Shown: positions 7,200-13,728 of the stretch, in pieces
How the letters are laid out: each line of letters opens with the position of its first letter
How positions within the stretch are numbered: the stretch's first letter is position 1
DNA from: an uncultured Collinsella sp.
Lineage (GTDB): Bacteria; Actinomycetota; Coriobacteriia; Coriobacteriales; Coriobacteriaceae
Direction: 5' to 3'
NCBI GenBank assembly: GCA_900551015.1
Contig: URUI01000034.1
Span: 1-22,467, forward strand
Length of the DNA stretch: 22,467 nt
Position numbers and translations under genes: made by a program
Notes under the pieces: model-generated
What the model was told of the DNA's origin: nothing
Database searches by the model: none
What the model saw: only the letters and a program-made list of their open reading frames with translations

Positions 7200-8599
7200 T
7201 TAACGGTCGTTTCGTTGCCGATATGAAGTCGCCCCGCACCCCCGATAACGAGGAGCCGGCTGCCGAGCGCGCCTGCGACTTCCGCCCCGTCGACAAGGGC
7301 TTCACCGAGGAGATGGCGCTGGCCGAGGCCGAGCGCTGCCTCAACTGCAAGAAGCCGTTCTGTGTTGAGGGCTGCCCCGTCAACATCAACATCCCCCGCT
7401 TTATCGAGCAGATCCGTGAGAAGGACTTCGGCGGCGCTCTCGATACCATCCGCGAGGACTCCATGCTTCCCGCCATCTGCGGCCGCGTCTGCCCGCAGGA
7501 GAACCAGTGCGAGGGCAAGTGCATCCGTGGCAAGAAGTCCGAGCCCGTAGCCATCGGTCAGCTCGAGCGCTTCCTGGGTGACCGCCCCGAGCTCGCCTCC
7601 ACGCCCAAGATGGCCCCCAAGAACGGCAAGAAGGTCGCCGTCGTGGGCTCTGGCCCGTCCGGCATCACCTGCGCCGGCGAGCTCGCCCGTAACGGCTTTG
7701 ACGTCACCGTCTTTGAGGCATTCTTTACCGGCGGCGGCGTGCTGGTCTACGGCATCCCCGAGTTCCGTCTGCCCAAGGCGGTCGTCAAGCGCGAGATTGA
7801 CGGCCTGGAGGACATGGGCGTCAAGTTTGAGTACAACTCCGTCGTGGGCAACATGGCCACGGCCGAGGAGCTGTTCGAGCAGGGCTTCGACGCCATCTAC
7901 GTGGCGACCGGCGCTGGCCTGCCCAAGTTCCTCAACGTTCCCGGCGAGAACCTGCCCAACGTCTTCTTCGCAAACGAGTACCTCACCCGCGTGAACCTGA
8001 TGAAGGCCAACAAGTTCCCCGAGTACGACACCCCCACCAAGCACGGCAAGAACGTCGTCGTCTTTGGTGGCGGCAACGTGGCTATGGACGCCGTCCGTAC
8101 CGCCAAGCGCCTGGGCGCCGAGCACGCCATCATCGCCTACCGTCGTACCGAGGACGAGATGCCCTGCCGTCGCGCCGAGCTGCACCACGCTAAGGCCGAG
8201 GGCGTCGAGGTTCTGCCGCTCGTTTCCCCGCTCGAGTTTGTCGCTGGCGAGGACGGCTCCGTGTGCGCCGTCAAGGTCCAGAAGATGGAGCTCGGCGAGC
8301 CCGACGAGTCCGGCCGTCGTCGCCCGGTGCCCATCGAGGGCGCTATCGAGGAGATCCCCTGCGACGTCGCGATCTCGGCTATCGGCACCAACGCCAACCC
8401 CTTCGCTGCCAAGATCGGCGGCAAGATGGAGCTCAACAAGTGGGGCTACATCGTTGCCGACGAGGAGACCGGCCAGACCACCGATCCCCGCATCTGGGCC
8501 GGCGGCGACATCGTCACCGGTGCCGCTACGGTCATTCTGGCGATGGGCGCCGGCAAGAAGGCCGCCGCTTCCATCACCAAGAGCCTGCTGGGCGAGTAA
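7190..8599 (+). CDS. nfnB: NfnB-like NADPH-binding subunit (NADPH-dependent glutamate synthase beta-chain family)
   Basis: This is the large subunit of NfnAB and a member of the GltD-like family frequently labelled gltA. The 469 residues comprise an N-terminal [4Fe-4S] domain with cysteines 50, 53, 58 and 62 (CLNCKKPFCVEGC) and 97, 101, 107 and 111 (CGRVCPQENQCEGKC), an FAD Rossmann fold VVGSGPSG (151-158), an inserted NADPH-binding fold with FGGGNVAMDAVRTAKRLGA, and a C-terminal FAD segment WAGGDIVTGAATVILAMGAGKKAA. No glutamate synthase large subunit is nearby, and the overlap with nfnA favours the Nfn role over glutamate synthesis. The start ATG lies inside the nfnA end. A terminator follows 28 bases after the stop. 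Confidence 0.88.
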   Translation: MPLVNGRFVADMKSPRTPDNEEPAAERACDFRPVDKGFTEEMALAEAERCLNCKKPFCVEGCPVNINIPRFIEQIREKDFGGALDTIREDSMLPAICGRVCPQENQCEGKCIRGKKSEPVAIGQLERFLGDRPELASTPKMAPKNGKKVAVVGSGPSGITCAGELARNGFDVTVFEAFFTGGGVLVYGIPEFRLPKAVVKREIDGLEDMGVKFEYNSVVGNMATAEELFEQGFDAIYVATGAGLPKFLNVPGENLPNVFFANEYLTRVNLMKANKFPEYDTPTKHGKNVVVFGGGNVAMDAVRTAKRLGAEHAIIAYRRTEDEMPCRRAELHHAKAEGVEVLPLVSPLEFVAGEDGSVCAVKVQKMELGEPDESGRRRPVPIEGAIEEIPCDVAISAIGTNANPFAAKIGGKMELNKWGYIVADEETGQTTDPRIWAGGDIVTGAATVILAMGAGKKAAASITKSLLGE

Positions 8600-8627
8600 T
8601 CACCTGCAGTGCTAGCCACCAAACGGC

Positions 8628-8665
8628 AAAGTCCCCGTCGAGCACACGCCCGGCGGGGACTTTTT
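8628..8665 (+). terminator. Intrinsic terminator of nfnA-nfnB
   Basis: AAAGTCCCCG pairs with CGGGGACTTT around a loop of 16 bases and continues into a run of five T. It sits right after nfnB and just before the palindrome island. Confidence 0.88.
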
Positions 8666-8681
8666 CTATGCCGGCCGCCCC

Positions 8682-8718
8682 AACCACCACAAAGGGGACA
8701 GGCACCTTTGTGGTGGTT
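8682..8718. repeat. CCACCACAAAGG palindrome, left copy
   Basis: Perfect 14-bp arms (AACCACCACAAAGG and complement) surround a 9-base loop GGACAGGCA, so the left arm and loop together read AAAGGGGACAGG. The same arm sequence occurs again in the palindrome at 9013-9044, on the other side of the alternating array. Confidence 0.9.
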
Positions 8719-8740
8719 GGGGGCCTGACCGACTAGTTTG

Positions 8741-8956
8741 TCTCGATCTGTAACACCTGGAGCCCGTTGAGCATCGTAGTTGTTACAGATCGAGATGTTG
8801 CGCCAGCCGCCTCCGCTTTATCTCGATCTGTAACAGTTAGAGGCCAAATTCCTCGCTACATGTTACAGATCGAGACGTTAGGTTGGCGGCTGAACAGTTC
8901 GTCTCAATCTGTAACAGTTAGAGCCTTTTTCGCTGGCTTGGTGTTACAGATCGAGA
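8741..8956. repeat. Alternating-orientation array of six 15-bp repeats (three 55-bp hairpin units)
   Basis: TCTCGATCTGTAACA starts at 8741, 8821 and 8902 (the last with one change, TCTCAATCTG); its exact reverse complement starts at 8781, 8861 and 8942. Successive starts are 40, 40, 40, 41 and 40 bases apart. Each forward-reverse pair makes a 55-bp unit with a 15-bp stem and 25-bp loop. The three loops differ, though units 2 and 3 share GTTAGAG at the loop start. The gaps between units are 25 and 26 bp and also unique. No open reading frame or adjacent cas-like gene explains it. Its role is unknown. Confidence 0.93.
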
Positions 8957-9012
8957 TTTTGCAAAAGCCGAGGATAGGCACTGCCGCCAAGGCCTTTCCC
9001 TCGGCCTAAAAC

Positions 9013-9044
9013 AAACCACCACAAAGGTGCCTTTGTGGTGGTTT
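9013..9044 (-). terminator. CCACCACAAAGG palindrome, right copy; probable terminator of the cytidylate-kinase-like gene
   Basis: A perfect 15-bp stem (AAACCACCACAAAGG and complement) with a two-base loop lies 7 bases past the stop of the minus-strand gene. Read on that strand it is followed by GTTTTAGG, a modest T-run. It is also a second copy of the palindrome at 8682-8718, so it may be a mobile repeat serving as a terminator. Confidence 0.7.
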
Positions 9045-9051
9045 TGATTGG

Positions 9052-9675
9052 CTAGGCTTCGAGCTGGGCGACTTTGTAGCGGTAGGCAGCGGCGATAACG
9101 CCTTTGCAGCCTTCACGCCCCAGCTTGGCGCGGTTGACGACGATATCCTTACCGCTCGTCATCTTCCACTTGCCGGCGCTGTAGCGCTTATAGAACGCCT
9201 CGCGCGCCTTCTGCTGCTGTTTGACCAGCTTGGCGCCCTTCTTTTTGTTGAGGCCACGCTTCTTGCGCACAATCTCGACGCGGTCCTCAAAGGGAGCGGT
9301 CACCAACACGGCAATGTGGTTGGGGTTGTTACGCAGCAGGTAATCGGACAGGCGGCCTTCGATAATGCAGCTCTCGGTCTCGCCCAGGTCCAAAATCACC
9401 TGGCTCATCTTTTGGAACAACTTATCCGAGTACGAACGCGCATCGTAGCGATCGGGCAGAAACGCCATGTTCTCCACGGCCAGACGCTCGTCGTAGGCGG
9501 CCATCTTATCGAGTGACTCGCCCGCGCGCAGCGACGCACGCACCAGCAGCTCGTTATCGTACAGTGGAATCCCCAACTCGTCGGCAAGCATGCGACCAAT
9601 CTCATGGCCCTCGGCGCCAAAGTCACGCGCGATGGTAATGACCACAGGATTCTTCTTATTCTCCAGATCGCTCAT
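9052..9675 (-). CDS. Cytidylate kinase-like family protein
   Basis: The 207-residue protein belongs to the cytidylate kinase-like P-loop family. VVITIARDFGAEGHEIGRMLADELGIPLYDNELL (residues 11-44) has the ITIxRxFGSGGxxIG/LAxxLGIPxYD form of the nucleotide-binding strand and loop, and CIIEGRLSDYLL (about 103-114) is the second conserved block. The basic stretch RKKRGLNKKKGAKLVKQQQKAREAFYKRYSAGKWKM is typical of the lid region. Canonical CMP kinase is a different, more conserved protein, so the true substrate is uncertain. The gene is monocistronic, and GAAAGGAATCGCG supplies its ribosome-binding site. Upstream of it lies a long palindrome that separates it from the ABC transporter operon. Confidence 0.8.
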   Translation of the reverse strand: MSDLENKKNPVVITIARDFGAEGHEIGRMLADELGIPLYDNELLVRASLRAGESLDKMAAYDERLAVENMAFLPDRYDARSYSDKLFQKMSQVILDLGETESCIIEGRLSDYLLRNNPNHIAVLVTAPFEDRVEIVRKKRGLNKKKGAKLVKQQQKAREAFYKRYSAGKWKMTSGKDIVVNRAKLGREGCKGVIAAAYRYKVAQLEA

Positions 9676-9736
9676 CGCGATTCCTTTCTAACAAATGAGA
9701 AAAGGGCTGTTTATCTCTTATTCCCACGATACCGTA

Positions 9737-9842
9737 CCTGGGTTTTCCTGGTGCCCAAGATTGGCCTGAAAGAGGAGCGACGCGTACTTTGGTACGCGAG
9801 CGACGGTTTGAAGGCCAAGGTTGGGTGCCAGGGAAAGCCAGG
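9737..9842. repeat. 106-bp long imperfect palindrome after the ABC transporter operon
   Basis: The left arm CCTGGGTTTTCCTGGTGCCC... and right arm ...GGGTGCCAGGGAAAGCCAGG pair over about 31 bp with about 6 mismatches. An inner perfect hairpin, GCGTAC/GTACGC with loop TTTG, sits at the centre. Its edge touches the stop codon of the last permease gene (9843-9845). It may end or protect the operon mRNA, or be an interspersed repeat. Confidence 0.75.
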
Positions 9843-10481
9843 CTATGCGGCTACGATGCGGCGTTGGTAAGCTCGGACCAGCAGCGAGATGCCAAAGTTG
9901 AGCACAAAGTACATCGCAAACACCAGGCCGTAGAGCATAAGCACCTGCGACAGGTCGATCGCATGGGCCATCACGACGTTTGCCGTGTACATGAGCTCGG
10001 CCACGTTAATACCCGAAAGATACGAGCTGTCCTTGATGACGGTCGTGCACTGGCTAAACAGCGCCGGAATGATCGTCTTAAACGTCTGCGGCAGAATGAT
10101 GTAGCGCATGGTGGCAAAGAAGCCAAAACCCTGGCTCTGCGCTGCCTCAAACTGGCCGCGCGGAATCGAGTTGAGACCGCCGCGCACAATCTCGGCCATA
10201 ACGGCGCTGGTAAACAGCGTAAAGGCGATGGTCGAAATCACAATGTCCAAACCCTGCACCGTAAAGTAGATAAACAGAATCCACAGCAGGTTCGGCGTGC
10301 AACGGAACAGCTCGATATAGGCGCTCACCAAAATACGGAACGGGCGGGGCGCATAGCTCTTGACGAGCGCCAGCACCGTGCCAAAGATGAGCGAGAAAAA
10401 GATCGACAGCGCCGAGATCTCGATGGTCTTAACAAAGCCGCCCCAGATGTAGAGCAGGTTGGTCGCGTTGAAGATTTCCAT
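9843..10481 (-). CDS. Polar amino-acid ABC transporter permease (second subunit)
   Basis: This integral membrane subunit pairs with the preceding permease to form the channel of a His/Glu/Gln-type importer. The 212-residue protein has about five hydrophobic segments and the cytoplasmic EAA loop NSIPRGQFEAAQSQGF (about 104-119) that docks on the ATPase. It is the last gene of the four-gene minus-strand operon, starting three bases after the preceding stop codon, which suggests coupled translation. ELFRCTPNLLWILF is the characteristic HisM/GlnP segment. The stop is TAG at the edge of a long palindrome. Confidence 0.92.
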   Translation of the reverse strand: MEIFNATNLLYIWGGFVKTIEISALSIFFSLIFGTVLALVKSYAPRPFRILVSAYIELFRCTPNLLWILFIYFTVQGLDIVISTIAFTLFTSAVMAEIVRGGLNSIPRGQFEAAQSQGFGFFATMRYIILPQTFKTIIPALFSQCTTVIKDSSYLSGINVAELMYTANVVMAHAIDLSQVLMLYGLVFAMYFVLNFGISLLVRAYQRRIVAA

Positions 10482-10484
10482 GCG

Positions 10485-11231
10485 CTAGGCCTCCTCTACG
10501 TTGTCGAGTCCCAGCTCGGCCAGGCTCACGCCGCGCGGACGCTCCTTGGAGCGGCGCTCGAGCCACTGCACCAGCATGGCGAGCGGAAAGCAGATGATGA
10601 AGTACATAAGGCAGCAGACGATGTATCCCTGCAGGTAACCGTACAGACTCACAAAGTTGTCGGAACGGTACATAAGGTCGCCACCGGCCACAAGCGCCAG
10701 CACCGACGTGTTCTTGACCAGGTTGAGCGCCTGGTTGCACAGCGGCGGCAGAATGATCTTGAATGTCTGGGGCAGCACGATGTACCAGTACGCCTGGGCA
10801 CGGGTGAAGCCCTGGCTCTGGGCCGCCTCCATCTGACCGCGCGGAACCGCCTCGATACCGGTGCGGATGACCTCCGAAATGTAGGCCGCGTGATACAGAC
10901 CCACGCCCAAGAAGCCCAGCACGAACGGCGCGATGCGCACCGGCTGGTCGGCACCGGTTATGGCTTGCAAAAACTGCGGACCGGCCATGTACATAAAGAG
11001 CACCTGCACGGGCAACGGGGTGTTCTGGTAAAACTCCACGTACACGCGGCTTATGGCGCGCAGCACGCGCGAACGGGTGGTGGAGAACACGCCCAGCAGC
11101 GTGCCCAGCACCAGCGACAGCAGCAGACCGGCAACGACCACCTGTAGCGTCACGCCAAAGCCCTCCCAGAAGGGCCCCATGTTTTGAAATGTCGTCGACC
11201 AACGGTCGGCGTCAAATAATCCTTCGAGCAT
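10485..11231 (-). CDS. Polar amino-acid ABC transporter permease (first subunit)
   Basis: This 248-residue HisM/GlnP-type inner-membrane protein carries VEFYQNTPLPVQVLFMY and the EAA motif EAVPRGQMEAAQSQGF, the docking site for the ATPase. I start it at ATG 11231, where AAGGAAGG stands six bases upstream. A start 33 bases earlier would overlap the binding-protein gene but has no ribosome-binding site. The charged tail SKERPRGVSLAELGLDNVEEA is longer than usual. It is the third gene of the operon, between the binding protein and the second permease; the two different permeases probably form a heterodimer. Confidence 0.92.
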   Translation of the reverse strand: MLEGLFDADRWSTTFQNMGPFWEGFGVTLQVVVAGLLLSLVLGTLLGVFSTTRSRVLRAISRVYVEFYQNTPLPVQVLFMYMAGPQFLQAITGADQPVRIAPFVLGFLGVGLYHAAYISEVIRTGIEAVPRGQMEAAQSQGFTRAQAYWYIVLPQTFKIILPPLCNQALNLVKNTSVLALVAGGDLMYRSDNFVSLYGYLQGYIVCCLMYFIICFPLAMLVQWLERRSKERPRGVSLAELGLDNVEEA

Positions 11232-11256
11232 TTGATTCCTTCCTTGGACGATGCGC

Positions 11257-12132
11257 CTATACAAGACCCCAGGTCTTGACCTCTTGGTCGAGCCAGCCGT
11301 CGGCCAGGCGATCGCAAATCACCTGATCGACCACGGCCGAAAGGTCGCAGCCCTTCTTGGTCGCCACGCCGTAGCCCTGCTCGCCAAACTTGACCTCGGG
11401 CTGCAGCAGCTCAACGGTCTCGTTCATGTAGCCGGCCAGCGTGGAGCGGTCCATGGCAAAGACGTCGATATTGCCGGCGTCGAGGGAACTCTTGATGATG
11501 GGATAGCCGCTAAAGGCCCTAAACTCGGGCTTACAGCTAAAGCCGTTGTCCTTGATCATCTGCTCGATCAGGCCCTGCGTGGTAGCACCCTGGCTCACGC
11601 CAATGACCTTGCCGTCCAGGTCCTCAATCGAGGTAAAGCCCGAACGCTTCTTGACCATGAGTCCCACGTAGTCGGTACGGTACGGCGTCGAGAAATCCCA
11701 GCTCTTCTTGCGCTCGTCGGTGATGGTGTAGGTCGCCGCAACCACATCGAGCTGGCCGTTGTCGATCAGCGGGCCGCGCGTCTTGGGCGTTACGTCGGTA
11801 AACTCGACCAGCTCCTGGGCGCGAGCATCCTTGTAGCTCACGCCAAAGACGGCGGCCGCGATCTGGTAGCACAAATCGACTTCCATGCCCTCAAAGCGAC
11901 CCTTGGCGGTGTCGTAATAGCCGTAGCCGGGAACGTCCTTCTTAACGCCGGCATTCAGATGGCCACGCGACTTGATGGCCGCAAGCTTAGACCCCTTGTC
12001 GGAGCCCTCGCCGCTGGTGGAGTTGCCGCAACCGGCAAGCACGGTCCCCGTCAGCGCGAGCATGCCGGCGCCAGCCAGCTGCAAAAAGTGACGGCGCGAC
12101 ACGGCCGCCCTCGTCATATCCGTCATGTCCAT
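11257..12132 (-). CDS. Amino-acid ABC transporter substrate-binding protein, Tat-type lipoprotein
   Basis: This family 3 solute-binding protein presents a polar amino acid (probably glutamate, aspartate or glutamine) to the permeases outside the membrane. Counting from ATG 12132, its signal has twin arginines in SRRHFLQLAGAG (about 12-23) and a lipobox LAGC (about 32-35), so it is predicted to leave folded by the Tat route and be lipid-anchored. The mature part shows GRFEGMEVDLCYQIAAAVFG, FTDVTPKTRGPLIDNGQLDVVAATYTIT and FSTPYRTDYVGLMVKK, typical of PEB1/GlnH-like proteins; substrate cannot be fixed by reading. GTG 12135 and ATG 12126 are alternative starts. It follows the ATPase gene by about 8 bases. 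Confidence 0.9.
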   Translation of the reverse strand: MDMTDMTRAAVSRRHFLQLAGAGMLALTGTVLAGCGNSTSGEGSDKGSKLAAIKSRGHLNAGVKKDVPGYGYYDTAKGRFEGMEVDLCYQIAAAVFGVSYKDARAQELVEFTDVTPKTRGPLIDNGQLDVVAATYTITDERKKSWDFSTPYRTDYVGLMVKKRSGFTSIEDLDGKVIGVSQGATTQGLIEQMIKDNGFSCKPEFRAFSGYPIIKSSLDAGNIDVFAMDRSTLAGYMNETVELLQPEVKFGEQGYGVATKKGCDLSAVVDQVICDRLADGWLDQEVKTWGLV

Positions 12133-12140
12133 CACCGCGC

Positions 12141-12872
12141 CTAGTGCAGAATCTTGGACAGGAACTCGCGGCAGCGCGGGTTCTCGGGGTTATCGAAGAA
12201 GTGCTCGGGCGTACCCTCCTCCAGGATGCGGCCGTCCTCCATAAAGATGACGCGGTCGGCCACCTGGCGCGCAAAGCCCATCTCGTGCGTCACGCAGATC
12301 ATGGTGATGTCCTCCTGCGCGAGCTCAATCATAACGTCCAGGACTTCCTGGACCATCTCGGGGTCGAGCGCCGAAGTCGGCTCGTCAAACAGGATGATGG
12401 GCTGCTTGGTGCACAGGGCACGGGCGATGGCGATGCGCTGCTGCTGACCACCCGAGAGATTCTGCGGATACTCGCCGGCCTTATGCGCCATGCCGACGCG
12501 CTTGAGTGCGGCGATGGCGATCTCGGTCGCCTCCTCCTTGCTCTTCTTTTGCAGCTTGATGGGCGCGAGCGTCAGGTTGCCGAGCACCGTCATGTTGGGA
12601 TACAGGTTGAACTGCTGAAACACCATGGAACTATACTTGCGAGCCATCTCCAGGTGGTTCTTTTTGGTGAGCGGCGTACCGTCGATAATGACCTCGCCCG
12701 ACGTGGGCTCCTCCAGATAATCGACGCAACGGATGAGCGTCGACTTACCCGAACCGGAAGGCCCGATCATTACGAGCTTCTCGCCGCGCTTGACGGTGAG
12801 GTTGATATCTTTGAGCACATGCAGGTCGCCAAAGTACTTGTTGAGATGTTTGATCTCGATCATGTCTGCCAT
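12141..12872 (-). CDS. glnQ: Polar amino-acid ABC transporter ATP-binding protein (GlnQ-like)
   Basis: This cytosolic ATPase drives the importer encoded downstream. Its 243 residues carry every ABC motif: Walker A GPSGSGKST (37-45), Q-loop VFQQFNLYPNMTVLGN (84-99), signature LSGGQQQR (139-146), Walker B with D-loop IILFDEPTSALD (159-170), and switch His196 in CVTHEMGFA. The sequence closely fits the glutamine/glutamate ATPase class. It is the first gene of the operon; GGGAAGGG precedes ATG 12872, and a TACAAT -10 lies 36 bases upstream. The symbol reflects family, not a proven glutamine substrate. Confidence 0.93.
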   Translation of the reverse strand: MADMIEIKHLNKYFGDLHVLKDINLTVKRGEKLVMIGPSGSGKSTLIRCVDYLEEPTSGEVIIDGTPLTKKNHLEMARKYSSMVFQQFNLYPNMTVLGNLTLAPIKLQKKSKEEATEIAIAALKRVGMAHKAGEYPQNLSGGQQQRIAIARALCTKQPIILFDEPTSALDPEMVQEVLDVMIELAQEDITMICVTHEMGFARQVADRVIFMEDGRILEEGTPEHFFDNPENPRCREFLSKILH

Positions 12873-12907
12873 GAATGTCCCTTCCCTGCGTTTACACGAG
12901 TTGAACT

Positions 12908-12913
12908 ATTGTA
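12908..12913 (-). promoter_or_regulatory. Possible -10 element of the amino-acid transporter operon
   Basis: On the minus strand TACAAT stands 36 bases before the ATPase gene start. The -35 region 17 bases further up (CTGCGG) is not consensus. No attenuator or riboswitch is recognised in the short leader. Confidence 0.4.
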
Positions 12914-12978
12914 CGGAAAGAACCACGTTTCCGCAGCCCACACTACATTCCCGTAAAGAACCCGCAATCTTCCACCCA

Positions 12979-13043
12979 CTCATTGGGGACAGACTTAAAT
13001 GAGTACCCCCCGTGGGTACTCATTTAAGTCTGTCCCCAATGAG
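12979..13043. repeat. Perfect 30-bp palindrome with GGGGACAG core
   Basis: Arms starting CTCATTGGGGACAGACTTAA (12979-13008) and their exact complement (13014-13043) flank a 5-base loop. The arms contain ACTTAAATGAGTACCC. No T-run follows, so it is not an obvious terminator. It lies between the yqeY-like gene end and the transporter promoter. Confidence 0.93.
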
Positions 13044-13087
13044 CACCGAAAATAATACAACCGCCCTTGTTGAGCATAAGTCAGCGA

Positions 13088-13186
13088 AAACCCGTACACG
13101 CGAGCAAGGTGACGTGAAATGAAAGGGCGCAGACCTTATGGTCGCGCCCTTGAAATTGAACGTCAGATTGCCGTGTGTACGGGTTT
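13088..13186. repeat. 99-bp long imperfect palindrome
   Basis: Outer arms AAACCCGTACAC and GTGTACGGGTTT are perfect; inner pairing continues through TGACGT/ACGTCA and AAGGGCGC/GCGCCCTT to a GACC/GGTC tip. Arm length is about 45 bp with several mismatches. A separate perfect 12-bp stem, GTTACGCGGTTT/AAACCGCGTAAC, at 13200-13227 lies between it and the yqeY-like gene, immediately after that gene's stop, and could be its terminator, though no T-run is evident. Confidence 0.75.
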
Positions 13187-13199
13187 GCAGCGTCGAGCC

Positions 13200-13227
13200 G
13201 TTACGCGGTTTGGTAAAACCGCGTAAC
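13200..13227 (-). terminator. Hairpin immediately after the yqeY-like gene
   Basis: GTTACGCGGTTT pairs perfectly with AAACCGCGTAAC around a 4-base loop, three bases past the stop on the minus strand. There is no T-run, so it could be a factor-dependent stop or a 3'-end stabiliser. Confidence 0.5.
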
Positions 13228-13230
13228 AAA

Positions 13231-13674
13231 TTACGCGAGTTTGGCGCCGACGATCTTTGCCGCGGCCGGCTTGTCGAAGTTGCCGCCGGTGGCCTTGCCG
13301 AGTGCGCCCATAACCTGGCCCATCTGCTTCTTGGACGTGGCGCCCAGCTCGGCGATGACCTGCTCGATCAGGGCCTCGAGCTCCTCGCCCGAAACCTGCG
13401 CGGGCAGCAGGCTCTCCAGAATCTTGACCTGCTCGGTCAGGTTGTCGGTACGCTCCTGGTCGGTGCCGGCCTTGATGGACATCTCCAGCGTCTCGCTCGT
13501 CTGCTTAATCAGACGCTTGATCATGCTATTGACGTCTTCCTCGGTCACATCGCGGCGCTCGTTAACCTCGATATTCTTCACCTCGGCCTTGACCTGGCGA
13601 ATGATGGACAGGCGAACCTTGTCCTTGGCCTTCATGGCCGCGATCATTTCCTTCTGCAGCTCTTCGTTGGTCAT
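13231..13674 (-). CDS. GatB/YqeY domain-containing protein
   Basis: The 147-residue protein is a stand-alone YqeY-type protein, related to the tRNA-binding tail of the GatB amidotransferase subunit but lacking the catalytic part. The opening MTNEELQKEMIAAMKAKDKVRLSIIRQVKAEVKN, the central LIKQTSETLEMSIKAGTDQ, then ESLLPAQVSGEELEALI and the small terminal domain KKQMGQVMGALGKATGGNFDKPAAAKIV cover the whole family. Its biochemical role is not well established. I start at ATG 13674, eight bases after AGAGAGG; a TTG six bases upstream is too close to that site. It lies 54 bases after the foldase gene and may be cotranscribed. Confidence 0.92.
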   Translation of the reverse strand: MTNEELQKEMIAAMKAKDKVRLSIIRQVKAEVKNIEVNERRDVTEEDVNSMIKRLIKQTSETLEMSIKAGTDQERTDNLTEQVKILESLLPAQVSGEELEALIEQVIAELGATSKKQMGQVMGALGKATGGNFDKPAAAKIVGAKLA

Positions 13675-13728
13675 CTGCAAATCCTCTCTAATAGCGTGGG
13701 CGGCACTCGCGCGAGCACCGCCCCATGA

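Noticed and set aside
8741..8956. CRISPR array
   Set aside because: The repeats are only 15 bp, alternate in orientation, and have no cas genes nearby; CRISPR repeats are direct and usually 23 bp or longer.
9789..11147. Long plus-strand reading frame opposite the permease genes
   Set aside because: Low-complexity Arg/His/Gln-rich product antisense to two well-supported permeases.
13020..13229. Small minus-strand protein in the yqeY-transporter gap
   Set aside because: It is composed entirely of palindromic repeat sequence.
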